The notes below the pieces were generated by a model, which was not told where the DNA came from, made no database searches, and saw only the letters and a list, made by a program, of their open reading frames with translations. The position numbers and the translations under genes are program-made. From NCBI RefSeq assembly GCF_037126465.1, contig NW_026999320.1:2790001-2854000 (forward strand): DNA of 64,000 bases. Reading direction: 5' to 3'. How positions within the stretch are numbered: the stretch's first letter is position 1; every line of letters starts with the position of its first letter. Origin of the DNA: Ornithodoros turicata (lineage: Eukaryota; Arthropoda; Arachnida; Ixodida; Argasidae). Below are positions 1 through 10,202 of this stretch, piece after piece.

Positions 1-689
1 CTTGGGACATGAACCATGAACTGAGTAGTGAGCGGCTCATTTGCATAGGCTCACTGATTAGATAAACATCTTAACTCTTAACCTTTACTTCGCAGGCCTA
101 CGGAAACTGTGTTTTACGAATCGGGACCTTCAGCGAAAAATACTGCAAGAAAAAAAATCGGATTGCCACTAAGTGATTTTTTCGAGTTATTAAGTTGTTC
201 CGGTTTACAAATTTCTTGCGCGGAGTAGTGCAGGAATGCGCTCTTTCGCTGAATTATCCTGCTCTCAAATTCGTGTTCATCCTCTCGCATTAGTGGTTGG
301 GGGAGACGTAAGATAAGGAACAGCTGCGAGCGGAGGTTGGATATGGCTTCTCGTTCCCTACCAAATTTGTAAACATGGTTGCGGTCGTGTCATTGGATGG
401 GCCAGACAGTGCGCCTTTATCGTCATAATGACAATCGCTTGCCAATGGAGATCAAGCTATTTCGCGCGGGACAAAAGTGGGCTGCTGTTAATGTGGGTAG
501 CATCGCCATTGGATGTGACATTTTGTAGCGAAATGCGCAATCCGTAGTCATTACATTACAATGCCCTATCTCCAGAAGGACGCCTAGTTAGCAATAATTT
601 ATTTTTTATTAAATCACCTATTTAGTATGACCTCGCTGAATAGTAACTTGCGAGTGGGAAATACGAAAAGCAGGTTTATTGTGTATTAT
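1..689. other. Stretch with no recognisable gene
   Basis: I see no coding exon, structured RNA or clear repeat boundary. The sequence is AT-rich with stops in all frames. Confidence 0.4.
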
Positions 690-899
690 TGGAAAACTAT
701 AAAATGCGCTCGAAGTGCTTCCCTTCGGCAGCAAGGCACAGATAGAGGCGCTCTGCCGCCGATTTTGTCGTCCTGATCACAATACTCCACTATCCTCTGC
801 TTCAAGTTTCCCATGTCATTCTTGACATGGGATGCTATGTCAAGTTTTCAGATGTCAAGTTTTCAGTCATGTCACATGTCGCTTTCTTAAACCTTGTCC

Positions 900-1542
900 T
901 TAAAGAGGCACTAAACCGATGGTCGTACTTTGTCTAAAAAACTATACAGAGTGAAAGCAGGGATTTCACTCTACCTAAATATTTGAAAGACTTTGTCTAG
1001 CTCAAGCGCTTTAACTATTTAAAGAACATATCAAAGAGTGAAAGCGGCCGGAAAAGATGTACAAATAATACGCTGTGGAAGGACATTCCTCGTGAATGTA
1101 GTGTAGTGGTTCTGAAAAAAAAAAAACACTTATTCCACAATGCAGCAACATAAGTAGTGGTCGATAAATGAGATAGGGCGCAGACTAACTGGTGCATGAT
1201 GATGAAGGAACGAATAACCGAGCAACGCGGGACACGAAGACAAGCACAAGAGTTCTCAGAAGAAGAGTTCTCTTGTGCTTGTCTTCGTGTCCCGTGTCTC
1301 TCGGTTATTCGTTCCTTCATAAGTAGTGGCCCGCACAAGACGTCAAAATGACGTCGCTCCTATTGTTGTGAGAACTCGAAGGGCGGAGCAAGTTCAAGAA
1401 ATAGTGCATAACGCGTTCTGTAATTACTGCGCTACTATGTCGTTGTAGACCTTCATAATGTAAGAAAATATGTTTCAGAGTTAAAATGGACATATTCCTA
1501 CTTATACATCATTGCTCCGATATCGGTTTAGTGCCACTTTAA
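900..1542. mobile_element. TTAA-flanked non-autonomous DNA transposon (MITE)
   Basis: The ends are inverted copies of AGNGGCACTAAACCGAT. Each is bordered by TTAA (900-903 and 1539-1542), the target duplication typical of piggyBac-type insertion. The element sits inside the Tc1-like transposase: the coding match stops at its left edge and resumes at its right edge. It has no transposase of its own. A solo copy of a related end (TTAAAGGGGCACTAAAG) occurs at 26489. Confidence 0.8.
1202..1320. repeat. Hairpin (56 bp inverted arms)
   Basis: Arms 1202-1257 and 1265-1320 are near-perfect inverted copies starting ATGAAGGAACGAATAACC, with a 7 bp loop. It lies inside the TTAA element. A related hairpin with the core GAGAGACAC is at 60578-60650. 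Confidence 0.8.
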
Positions 1543-2414
1543 CATAGCCCCACACACACAAAAAAAAATCCAGAGGTGTCAGGTCTGGGGATCGAGCTGG
1601 CCACGAAATGGGCCCCGATGGTCCTATCCACCTGTCGCTAAACCTAGCTTCCAGCCAGGAACAGGAACGGCTGGGGCGCCGTTGTGCTGATACTACGTAC
1701 TACATCGATTTGACAAAGGCGTAGCATAGAGGTAGTCCTGCGCGACGTTTTCAACCACCACAGTGACACACCTGGGCCCACTTAGGTGGCCGTCGAAGAA
1801 GTATGGTCCGAGAATCTGGTCTCCGTGTATTTCGCACCACACATTAAACGAACATTGCCACTGGTGTTTATTCGACAAGATCAGTACGGGTTTATGGGAG
1901 ACCAGTAATGTCGGTTCTGAGTGTTGACGTTCGCCTCGCGCGAAAATCGCGCCTCGTCAGTCCAGATGATTGTCCCCAGGATGCTTGGATCATCCTCCAT
2001 AGTGGCGATTGCCCAGTTGGCGAAGCTTTCTCTTCGCTCATAGTCCGTCTCTATCACACCTTGATGGAGATGTGGACGGTAGGGATGATGCCCGGCCTTA
2101 TCAAATATGCGCCACGTTGTTGACGGAGTAACACCGACTGCGTCAGCTGTGGAGCGTACACTGGCGTGGGGGTTGGCGTCCACATGATCCAGGACTGTCT
2201 GTGCAGATGGGGTTCTGCTGTACGGCTTATCGAATTTCCCGTTAACAAGGTTCAAGAAAACCGATGTTATGGTTCGGTGATCTGGATGTCGCCTAGACGG
2301 AAATTTCTCGGCGTATATTCTTGCCGCCGAGCGGCAATTCTTTTGCGCCTCCCCAAAGGCAAGCACCATATCTGCGCGTTCTTCATAGCTATAGGATGCC
2401 AGAAACAACACTGA

Positions 2415-5056
2415 AACGGTACAAATGCTACGGGACTCTTATTTTCCACAAGGCAGTCTTCACACCAGTATCATCCAAAAGACGAATCACAAGTCCAGAC
2501 ATGATGGACAGTCCACAAGTCCAAACAAGACCTTCCTCACGGTTCACTTGCCCACGACACAGGTTTGATAACCCGTATCGACAGATAACCGTTCAGCCCG
2601 CGATTGAAAATTCAAGACCAGGTTGGCCCATTGCTGACCTTAACGCTAACGAACATACTTGAGGCTGTCATATTTAAAGCGCCATGCGGCGCAGATGTAA
2701 ACTTCGGCAGTCCGAGAGTCTGGTTGAACGCGACAATTAGCCCTTGAAGCGACTCTGACCAGAAGTTCAACAAATCTTTCGTTTGCATCTATTACGAAGG
2801 TATAATATGCCTCCAAGCCACACGCGAAATATTTTGGCTGTGCGCGGCGGCAGAGTTTGCCAAACGGGGAGCTGAAAACCTGCTTCGCTTTTCCTCCTCA
2901 GTTCGCGCGATCGGCGCCGAAATCTAGCCTCTTTGTAGTGGACATCCTCCAATTTCCGTGTGCGTGACGAAAGCACGAGGTCCATGTTTCATTGGGCGCC
3001 CGGACCGTAAGTTCTGTTGTTAGTGAGTTTGTGAAAGCGGCGGCATCGGTCCGGAAAGCGATCTTCAATATGAACGTCGAAGCAAGAAATGCGGAGACTT
3101 CGAGCCCGGAACTTTTTTCTGACCTTTCTGCGATCGAGAAGGAAATTCTGCGTGCTGAACAGCACGGTAGCCTTGCTTTCGAAACGCCGCCGATGCCGCG
3201 AATGCGAGACGAAGGCTCTACGAACACCGGTCACAGATGAAGCAAAGAGCATCAGTCGCCTGTCTTCGACAGAGAGGTAAGCGATGAGCTTGTTCGAACA
3301 CTGTGATCGAACATGTAAAAGTTCTCTGAAATTTCGTGTCCTCATATTTAATGCGTACTTGCTGTTTAAGGTGCCGGTGCGGCCGGTGTGTCAATGCCAA
3401 AGGAGATCGAATGCTTGTGCTGCAAGTAGCTCGAAAACACTGCCCAATGACTGCAGTACGAGTGCATTACAACCCACGAAGATTTCCAACTTCTATGCTT
3501 CAATATGAACTCCGTGGGCAGCGCGAACCTATGAGCGATTATATTCACATGTGTCCATGTCGAACGATGTTAAAATTTCGGCGCTCAAAACTGGTTTGGC
3601 CCAGCATTAAAGTCGCTAAAAACTCCAGTACAGGGCGCAGCACATAAAAAGACCATAGAATACACAACTCTGAACTGGAGAAAACCAATATAGGCAATTT
3701 CGTAATTAACAGTGTGCTGTGTCATGGGTCACCTTTTTATGTATTGCCCTGTGCATAGGGTTTTAGCGTAGGTTTTTAGCGATATTGAGTGTTCTTAATT
3801 GTCGATTAGGTGAAAAGTAAAACAATGTTGGTTCTAAAAGAACACAGCATGTGCAGTAATATACAGGGTGTGTGTACATGTGGAAATTACACTACACACA
3901 CATTGTATTGTAACCGGTTACTTATTTGCCTAAACTATGTTTTATGTACATCTGTGTACACTGTTAAAAAAGACCGTAAATTTACGGAAAAGCGCCCACG
4001 GAACCAGAGCTTCTCTTTTTCATTGCTGCTCCAATTCCGTAGCGGCACATAAACCGTTGCTATCCCGTCGTCTTTTCCAGGAATGAGTAGAGCAATATCG
4101 CTGAAAATGAAATATTTTGTTCAGACCACGTCACGATTATACTAGCAGAAATATGGAAGACGATACATGTCTTCAGCGAAGCACACACAGTTTCTAAACG
4201 ATCCAACACTGATATCGCGATATTCGGGCGTAACTTTTTGCTCGGATGAATGTGGCAGGCTCAAGGACACCGGCGTCTCGCCGTCAGCGAGTGCGCAGCG
4301 CGGAGCAATACAGCATTGTCACCTGAGCCGCTAACTGGAAGCCCGCGAAATTCTTTCCTCGTAGACGCATGAGACGCTCCGTGAAGTTTTAAGTGTTTAG
4401 AAGTGCATCTAGTGTTTGGTCTTTGGCCGACTGTACCCCCGCAAAGCAAAGGTGAGTTGAAACTCTGTTTCGTTGTTCCACTACTATACCAAGTCAAATA
4501 AGCACCACTTGTATGCATGGTTGAAAAAATTGTTTCGTTGCAGACGCGTTTCAGCAACGGTGTGCAACAGCAGGAGAGCAGTGTCTGTGTGTGTCACTGT
4601 GTGTGGATCATGAGTAGAAACGTAAAGAGTTTCCTAACCTTTAGTTAGTCAGGGGGAGGCTACTGAAATAATTTGTGTTTTGCTGTGATCTCGCACTAAA
4701 AATTGATAAATGTTGTGACTCTATTTTCCCCTTGGAGCTGGAGTAAACAGAATTCCTCTGTTGTGGAAGGTTCACCTGAAGGTGTCCCAATCTCCAAAGT
4801 GGATATCATTCCGATATGGCCTGTTATACTTTCCATTGAAATCTGTTGCATTTGCACTATAGGAAGGCCTCCTGTCTGCACAGTTGCAATCCTCTACAGT
4901 TTACAATTCATCAAAGAGGTCACATTTCACAGTCTTTCCAGACAAATGTACCTTTACTAGTCAAAGCGGCGTCAAAATTTTCACCAGTAACAGTTTCCTG
5001 CTCGCACAGCTGAAGGCTGTACATAAATGGATCCCTTTTTTGCACTCTCTTGGTAG
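2415..5056. other. Intergenic stretch, no gene recognised
   Basis: Short open frames such as 2992-3240 (+) have no motif or splice context I recognise. No clear mobile element boundaries are visible. The GC content rises between about 2700 and 3250. Confidence 0.35.
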
Positions 5057-5059
5057 GTG

Positions 5060-5308
5060 GTATACGGGTGCACGTTGTTCCTGCAGAAATTTTCATCTCG
5101 TCGAGCTCTTTTCGACCATCTGCTATCACATGAAGATTTTGCAAGTGGTGTTCCTTGCACCATAGAGGGACCTAATGCTGCTTCTAAGAACTATAGAACC
5201 AATTCCTCCAGGTGTCATCCTGACGAAATATCAACACATTCAACACAAAAAGTATTGTCTCAAAAGTTTTGCTCTCTGACTTCTTGCAGCCAGCAGTGTG
5301 GACAGTGA
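5060..5308 (+). pseudogene. Decayed C2H2-type zinc finger exon
   Basis: One frame reads YGCTLFLQKFSSRRALFDHL, then LSHEDFASGVPCTIEG, and then a segment ending RCHPDE. The spacing (C, F, L, H, then PCTIEG followed by R-x-H-P) resembles paired C2H2 fingers found at the start of a large uncharacterised tick gene family. The second Cys of each finger is missing or altered (CTLF for C-x2-C, EGP for EGC), so metal binding is probably lost. It lies just upstream of exons belonging to the same kind of gene. Identification is by memory of the family and is moderate at best. Confidence 0.4.
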
Positions 5309-5398
5309 GGAAGCACATATTGCACGCTGAAATCATCACCTCATTACAGATGCATCGTGCACTGTGAGTTGACAGTCCCTTCTTGTGTGCTTCGACAG

Positions 5399-5715
5399 TC
5401 ACTATCCATGGGACTCAACATACAACAGGACACTACCTTGTGGTCTCCAGAGACGAGTACAACCTGTGCTATGGGAAACTGGTACACATCTTTGTGGAAA
5501 CTGGCCCGGAGGTGATGCCAATTTTTCTTTTTCGCATAACGCCATCAACCTTCCTACTAGACCTCATGCTATACCATCTTGAATCTCAGGTACAAGTGAA
5601 TATTGTTGTGTGCGACCCTCAGAATTAATGGACAGTCATCCATATTCAGCTTATGAAGTAATAAACTCTATTGTTGTCTCCCCCAGAATATCACTGCTCA
5701 ACCATGATTATGGAG
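5399..5715 (+). pseudogene. Exon of a C2H2/SAMD3-like tick gene, with one frameshift
   Basis: The exon begins after a TTCGACAG acceptor and reads VTIHGTQHTTGHYLVVSRDE, then a segment ending in LMLYHLESQ. Near 5625 the frame shifts by one base. The text then continues ELMDSHPYSAYEVINSIVVS, followed by LLNHDYG and a GTATAT donor at 5716. The pattern (an IHG..Y..G.YLV opening and an ELLD-HP--AY ending) matches, from memory, a domain found downstream of C2H2 fingers in expanded tick genes. Removal of one base, probably a lost G of CAGGAA, explains the shift. Function is unknown. Confidence 0.5.
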
Positions 5716-5921
5716 GTATATATAGTCTGTTTAACCAAATTTTTGCCAAATATATACAATACTTCTGGTTTCGCTTACTAACTTCTAGTTTTCTGACACA
5801 GAAAGTTCCATATGAGAGGTACATATATTTCCCTATGCGTGCTACAGTGATTGCTACATATGTGTGTGGTTTTCAAAGCTTGCTCAATGCTGCTGCTTTT
5901 TCTCCTTCTTTTTGTTACTAG

Positions 5922-6510
5922 GCGTTTCTGAAGATCAGGAGTAGAGATCACAAAACGAAAAACTTGGTGTCAGTAACATGTCTTGAGGAGCTAATCAGAG
6001 TTGCTGTGGGTCATCGAATTTGTCAGGAAGGCGACATACAGGTATGCCACTTTTGTTATAACGTTTATAATGCTCGTATGAGCTTCAATTGCATTGTTGT
6101 TCTAAAAATCTTTGTAACACCAGTTATTTGTTTCTAGGTGTATTTAGTGGATGAGTTATCACTTCGCTGTATGGCTGCTGGTGCTGAGAAATGCCTCGAT
6201 GACATTTTCATTGTTAAAAATGGACTATGGAAACAAGGTATAGTGCATACATCTCCAGATGCCACTTTGCCCTCTTGCTTGGGGCTTTAAGTGCCATTTT
6301 TTGTTTTGCTTTCCTGTTTAGATCAGTCAACATGTGTGAGTGCACTTTCACCAATCCCACAAATGCCTCTGCTCTCACGAATTTATTACCCTTGGGAGAG
6401 CCTCAGCAAGACAGTACTTGATGCATTGGAAGCAGACAATGTTCTGCTTCCCTCTCAACGACAGGAAGTGGCACACATGGCAGCGTCATGGCCCTGCATA
6501 TCCATTGAAG
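5922..6510 (+). CDS. Three-exon block resembling the N-terminal domain of SAMD3-like proteins
   Basis: Exons are 5922-6041, 6138-6237 and 6322-6510, each with AG acceptors and GT donors (CAG|GTATGC, CAAG|GTATAG, GAAG|GTGGG). Phases 0 and 1 join without a stop. The first exon reads FLKIRSRDHKTKNLVSVTCL and later HRICQEGDIQ. The second opens VYLVDELSLRC. The third contains RIYYPWESLSKTVLDALEAD and EVAHMAASWPC. The opening resembles the ubiquitin-like/PB1-like start of arthropod genes annotated as sterile-alpha-motif protein 3-like. Its acidic turn is degenerate. No start codon exon was found. This may be part of one long decaying gene together with 5399-5715 and 9145-9501. Confidence 0.45.
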
Positions 6511-8362
6511 GTGGGAGGCACTCCTGATATTTATTCACAGGTATATTTGCTGTTTGCATGGCTTACCTGGATAGAGTACAGCAGATATAAAAAAAAATGT
6601 TGTGACATGCATTGAAATGTTGTAGGAGAGCATATCACATACAGATAAAATATAGCATTTTGAAACTCACGTCATGTAGTAGTAGTATCTGCGGGCCTGT
6701 CTCGCAAGAACCCTCCTTATATTATACTACATATTTACTCGGCTGGTACGATACATACTGCAGTAAATACAGCAGGCGATGTAACACATACGTATAGCAG
6801 AGGCCATATCAACTGCTAACCTTTCAGAGACATTCATATGCTTCACATATGGTGATGTGTCTGCCATGCTGAACTATGCTGATAAGAATGTTTCACGGAT
6901 GAAAAAAAAATCCTATCTATGTGCACAGAAATTTGTTGTGCCACTTGCAGTGGTGGACGTGTAGTGTTCTTCATAAACTTATTTGGAATAGTTGGTAGAG
7001 AAATGGAGCGTTTGTCCTGATCATTACACCATGTGAAACTAAGAATATTTCATGCAATTATTTTGAATACTCATAAGGAAATTTTATTAACTGGTTGTGA
7101 TTTTAGGCACCTGGTTGGTATCATTGAGAACGAAGGGAGCCAGCAGGCATAAAAAAATCAAGAGGGCTACATACATAAATGTGTGAGGCAGTGAGGGCAG
7201 CAGATGAACATAGCAAGAAGTGGGAACATGTAAGTTGTAAATGCTTCCTACGAGCATATTACATTTCTTTATTCATCAAATAATTTAATTTGTCGTGGAA
7301 GTATTATGACTAAGGAGGCTCAGTAATACTTTCTTTTCTTTTCAGCTCATGTGATACATAGCTGTCAAATGTTCCGCCACCAAAGTCATGCACAAGTTAC
7401 TTGTAGTCTTTCCAGTAATTTCCAAAATAAAGGGTTATTATTGAAAAGCTATCCTCTCTGGACACACAATACATGAGAACTGAACAATTAACAATGAAAC
7501 AAAATCTCTGGACATCTCACATTCATCATAAGGACTGTAAAGGAAAACAACAGGAAACCAGCTAGCATCATGGCCGACAGCATTTATCCCTGTTTTAAAG
7601 CGGAATCATCGTTTCATTACTGGACAGCGCCCCGTCATTATAATTAGTGAATTGCTGCCGTAATGAAGAGGCACATCACGAGTACAGTTTCCTATACTTA
7701 CTGATATATAGCAGTACCTTGCCCAAACGGCACTTCGGTGATGATGTACTATTTACTGAGTGGTAGCCGTTGGCAGTTCACAACAGACTCAACACCGTTT
7801 TTCTCAGTTACGGATGCATTCCTGTACATTCGCCGTCTACCATCAGAGCCGTAACGGAAGACTACGGGCACTTGGCTGGCATCAACGGATAGCAGCATTC
7901 GTTCCCGTTTTGAAACGGAATATTTTCTTACAGTGTAGACGATACAGATACACTGCGTATCGCCAGTTTGCAAGGTGAGTATGGCACAAGCTTGGGAAAA
8001 ACAAGAGCATGGTCATCCCAGCCTGTGCAGTGAAGAGTATCTGGCAAGCCTTCCCCACAGAAACTGCCACAGGCTTCAAGTACCCAAGATCCTAACTGGA
8101 GGTACCTCTTCGCACAGCTCGTCTATCACATTTAAAACAATTCAGCATCTGTATTTAGGATGATGTATAGGTCTCAGGCTGGTGCATGGTTCATGAGTTC
8201 AATATGTTGTGTTGAAACACAACACTTAGTCATTAGTCTCGCGGAACGATAGATGAGCACTCCTTCTGTGACATTGTGTGCTGTTGCTACAGTGAACAAT
8301 TTCTTGAGCAAGACTGATGAACAAACGAAAAACAGAGTCTCTCCTCCAAATATGTATGTTCC
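6511..8362. other. Intron-like stretch of the SAMD3-like gene with repeat debris
   Basis: A possible continuation exon follows a TTTTAG acceptor at about 7107, but it meets a stop after some 20 codons. Two diverged copies of one short repeat, containing ..GGC-GACAGCATT then CCCTGTTTTAAAGCGGAAT, start near 7559 and 7871. Nothing else was recognised. Confidence 0.3.
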
Positions 8363-8427
8363 TTGTACCCCCTCATGTAATGCCTGCAAGGGCCTTTGAG
8401 GTATATTCATAAATAAATAAATATCAA
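8363..8427 (+). mobile_element. 3' end of a truncated LINE-like retroelement
   Basis: The segment reads CCCCTCATGTAATGCC, then an AAGGGCCTTTGAGGTAT-like part, and ends in tandem AAATAAATAAAT. A diverged copy with the same order of motifs is at 17871-17937. Tandem AAAT tails and shared 3' ends are typical of non-LTR elements inserted by target-primed reverse transcription. No coding part is preserved. Confidence 0.55.
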
Positions 8428-9144
8428 AACCGGAAAAAGATGTAACATCTATTGTAACACCTGTCCTCTCTTTGTGTGAATGATACATAAGCATTCTCAG
8501 AATGTATGTTGTCACAGTTTGCCTCATTGTGCCTAAAGCCTAGTTGCACCTCCTACATCATCTCCACATTTTCAATCTCCAAATCAGTACAAGGCTAAAG
8601 TAATCAACTCCTACATAAAAAAGGAGGGGGAGGAAAATAAAAGCTGGACATCTAAAATTCGAAGGAACCCTGGTGCTTTCACGGGGCTACTCACGGCTCA
8701 GTCCTGGATCAGATCCCGATGGAAAACAGCTTTTCTGAGCCTCAGTGACTGATTCCCTTGATTGCCCTGACTGTGAGGCACAACGCATTTCCTTGGTGGC
8801 AAGGGGGCTTGCATCTCATAGTGCGGTTTGGAATAAAGGGAGCAAGCAACATCTCTCTACGGTCTTAAGAAGGACATCAACGTTACCTGTCAAGGCACAG
8901 CATTTCATATCGCTTTCAGTAAGTACAACAGTCCTCATAGCAGTTACCATTCATGTTGGGAAAACATGCTGAAGTTAGCTCAGGCAGCGCATCCAGAACT
9001 GTGAGTCAGGTTCATAGAGAGCACCTGGTAAGAGGGACAGCAACAGTGTCCAGTGAAGACTCTCCAGGAATTTTGCGCGGGTTTGGGGGTCACACCTTTT
9101 AATAGTTTTGATGGAAAGCAGGGTGTGTGAAACACTGACCTCTG
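8428..9144. other. Probable decayed exon region of the SAMD3-like gene
   Basis: Around 8680-8920 one reading fits KTAFLSLSD, then KDINVTCQGTAFHIAFS ahead of a GTAAGT donor. It contains stops and shifts, and I cannot assign it firmly. Confidence 0.25.
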
Positions 9145-9501
9145 GTGGATGAATTCTTGTTATTTATAACCAGGTACCCATGTTCTCATACTGACAGAAA
9201 TGACTTAGCTCTCATACAGGAAATTGCTAATGAGTCTGAGTGTATTTTGTTGAAACAGGTTGTACCTGCCTTTCTAACCACCCATCTTAGTTGCCCTAGC
9301 AAAAGCAAATATGTAATGCTGTGCACCATATCTAATGCTAGCACACTAATTGCTTTGAGTGTTGTCAAGCTTCTGAAATGGAGCTACCTCGTGCATACAT
9401 TGTGCCATGTCTGCAAGAACATGAATCAAATTGCATTTATTTTTGAAATTGGCCCTTCAGTGCTTCATGTGAATGCAAGAATGGTATCCCCTAAAGAATA
9501 G
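9145..9501 (+). CDS. C-terminal exon of SAMD3-like gene (candidate)
   Basis: An open frame runs from a CCAG acceptor near 9172 (RYPCSHTDRND) through LALIQEIANESECILL and NASTLIALSVVKLLKWSYLV to NMNQIAFIFEIGPSVLHV and a stop at 9499-9501. In SAMD3-like proteins the last exon reads, from memory, as a short beta strand, then a helix of the LxxALxxLxxxYxVF kind, then a TLxFIQ helix. This frame has that layout. It follows related exons on the same strand 2.6 kb upstream. The call is inference from pattern; an alternative is an unrelated retroelement fragment. Confidence 0.35.
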   Translation: MDEFLLFITRYPCSHTDRNDLALIQEIANESECILLKQVVPAFLTTHLSCPSKSKYVMLCTISNASTLIALSVVKLLKWSYLVHTLCHVCKNMNQIAFIFEIGPSVLHVNARMVSPKE

Positions 9502-9549
9502 GCAATAAGAATGATTTCTGCAATGTACTGAGCTTTGTAAAACAACGAC

Positions 9550-10202
9550 TTTATTTGAAAATATACTCCAAAAGCCGGGTGACAACCTCATACTGTAACG
9601 TCCTTTACTGCAAACACCGCTCAACACAACGATTAAAAACGGAGCGTAAACGTTTTGCCGCCTATCCAGGTGGCATCATCAGTACAACAGGGGCCAAAGA
9701 CGAGCACATCAGCCTATCTAAGAGGGCATCATACGCATCCGGTAGGGGGCCACTGTTTGTATTACAGGCTGAAGCATCACGCCTGATAAAGCAGGACTCT
9801 AAGAACTTTCAGGGCCCCATCGCTAATCATGTGCAAAGGTTACTGCACCATCAAAATTAAGTATATGTCCCTTAGGCCAGCAATGGTAGACTAATTCGGT
9901 CCTGGTTAGTAAAGCTAAGCATTAGTAGCCCTGGCAACGCCCATTGTGTGCTCTTTTAGTCTTGTCCCACGTCTTTTGTGTATCTCGCCAATGTAGGTTG
10001 CATCACATTCTATGCACTCAACTTCATATGCACAGTGAAAATGCCTGATGGGCACAGTGCCCTCCGAATGGGGTATGAAACATGTTGGGTGAAAGGAATG
10101 CGCACCACCGATATGAATCCTTTGATGCTGTTTTTGATTGTTCTCTGTTGTAGGGATGATGCCACTTGGATTGGCAGAGGTATATCTAAACAGGTAGCGC
10201 AA
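9550..10202 (-). pseudogene. Penelope-like element 3' part: GIY-YIG endonuclease remnant
   Basis: Reading leftward, the GIY-YIG core is AYEVECIECDATYIGE followed by RLKEHTMGVARAT. This matches the usual ..Y-x-C-x2-C-x3-YIGET-x-R..RLKEH form. After a short gap the frame resumes with LVYHCWPKGHILNFDGA near 9899-9840. That is the C-terminal H-x-W-x2-GH-x-I-x-F/WD-A block of Penelope-type endonucleases. In these elements the endonuclease follows the reverse transcriptase on one polyprotein and nicks target DNA. The reverse transcriptase is missing here, so this is a truncated copy. A hammerhead-like core lies just 3' of it, as expected for this class. Confidence 0.75.
9646..9685 (-). ncRNA. Degenerate hammerhead-ribozyme-like core
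   Basis: On the minus strand the order is GTA, CTGATGA, a TGCC..GGCA stem, AAAACGTT, then TAC. GTA and TAC form a 3 bp stem I and CTGATGA is the canonical core. The expected GAAA reads AAAA, so catalysis is probably lost. Its position downstream of a GIY-YIG fragment in the same orientation matches the known layout of Penelope-like elements. Confidence 0.4.

Larger units (their letters stand above)
690..2414 (-). pseudogene. Tc1/mariner-superfamily transposase, broken and interrupted
   Basis: The DNA cut-and-paste transposase reads leftward from about 2411. An N-terminal helix-turn-helix region (YEERADMVLAFGEAQKN, then AARIYAEKFPSRRHPDHRT) is the type found in tick Tc1-like elements (DUF4817-like). 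The first catalytic block reads IIWTDEARFS near residues 145-155 and carries the DE pair. After stops near 1880 the protein resumes in another frame with FNVWCEIHGDQILGPYFFDG. It continues with a QHNGAPA block and a PDLTPLDFF-like block near 1560-1660, which holds the expected second catalytic Asp. The last recognisable part (AHVKNDM-like and an RIVEYCDQ-like helix) lies at 700-840, beyond a 643 bp insertion. Several frameshifts and stops make it non-functional. The superfamily is clear. I could not define the terminal inverted repeats. Confidence 0.85.

Noticed and set aside
2992..3240. 82-codon + frame with balanced composition
   Set aside because: No family recognised, and overlapping frames on both strands are equally open in this GC-rich patch.
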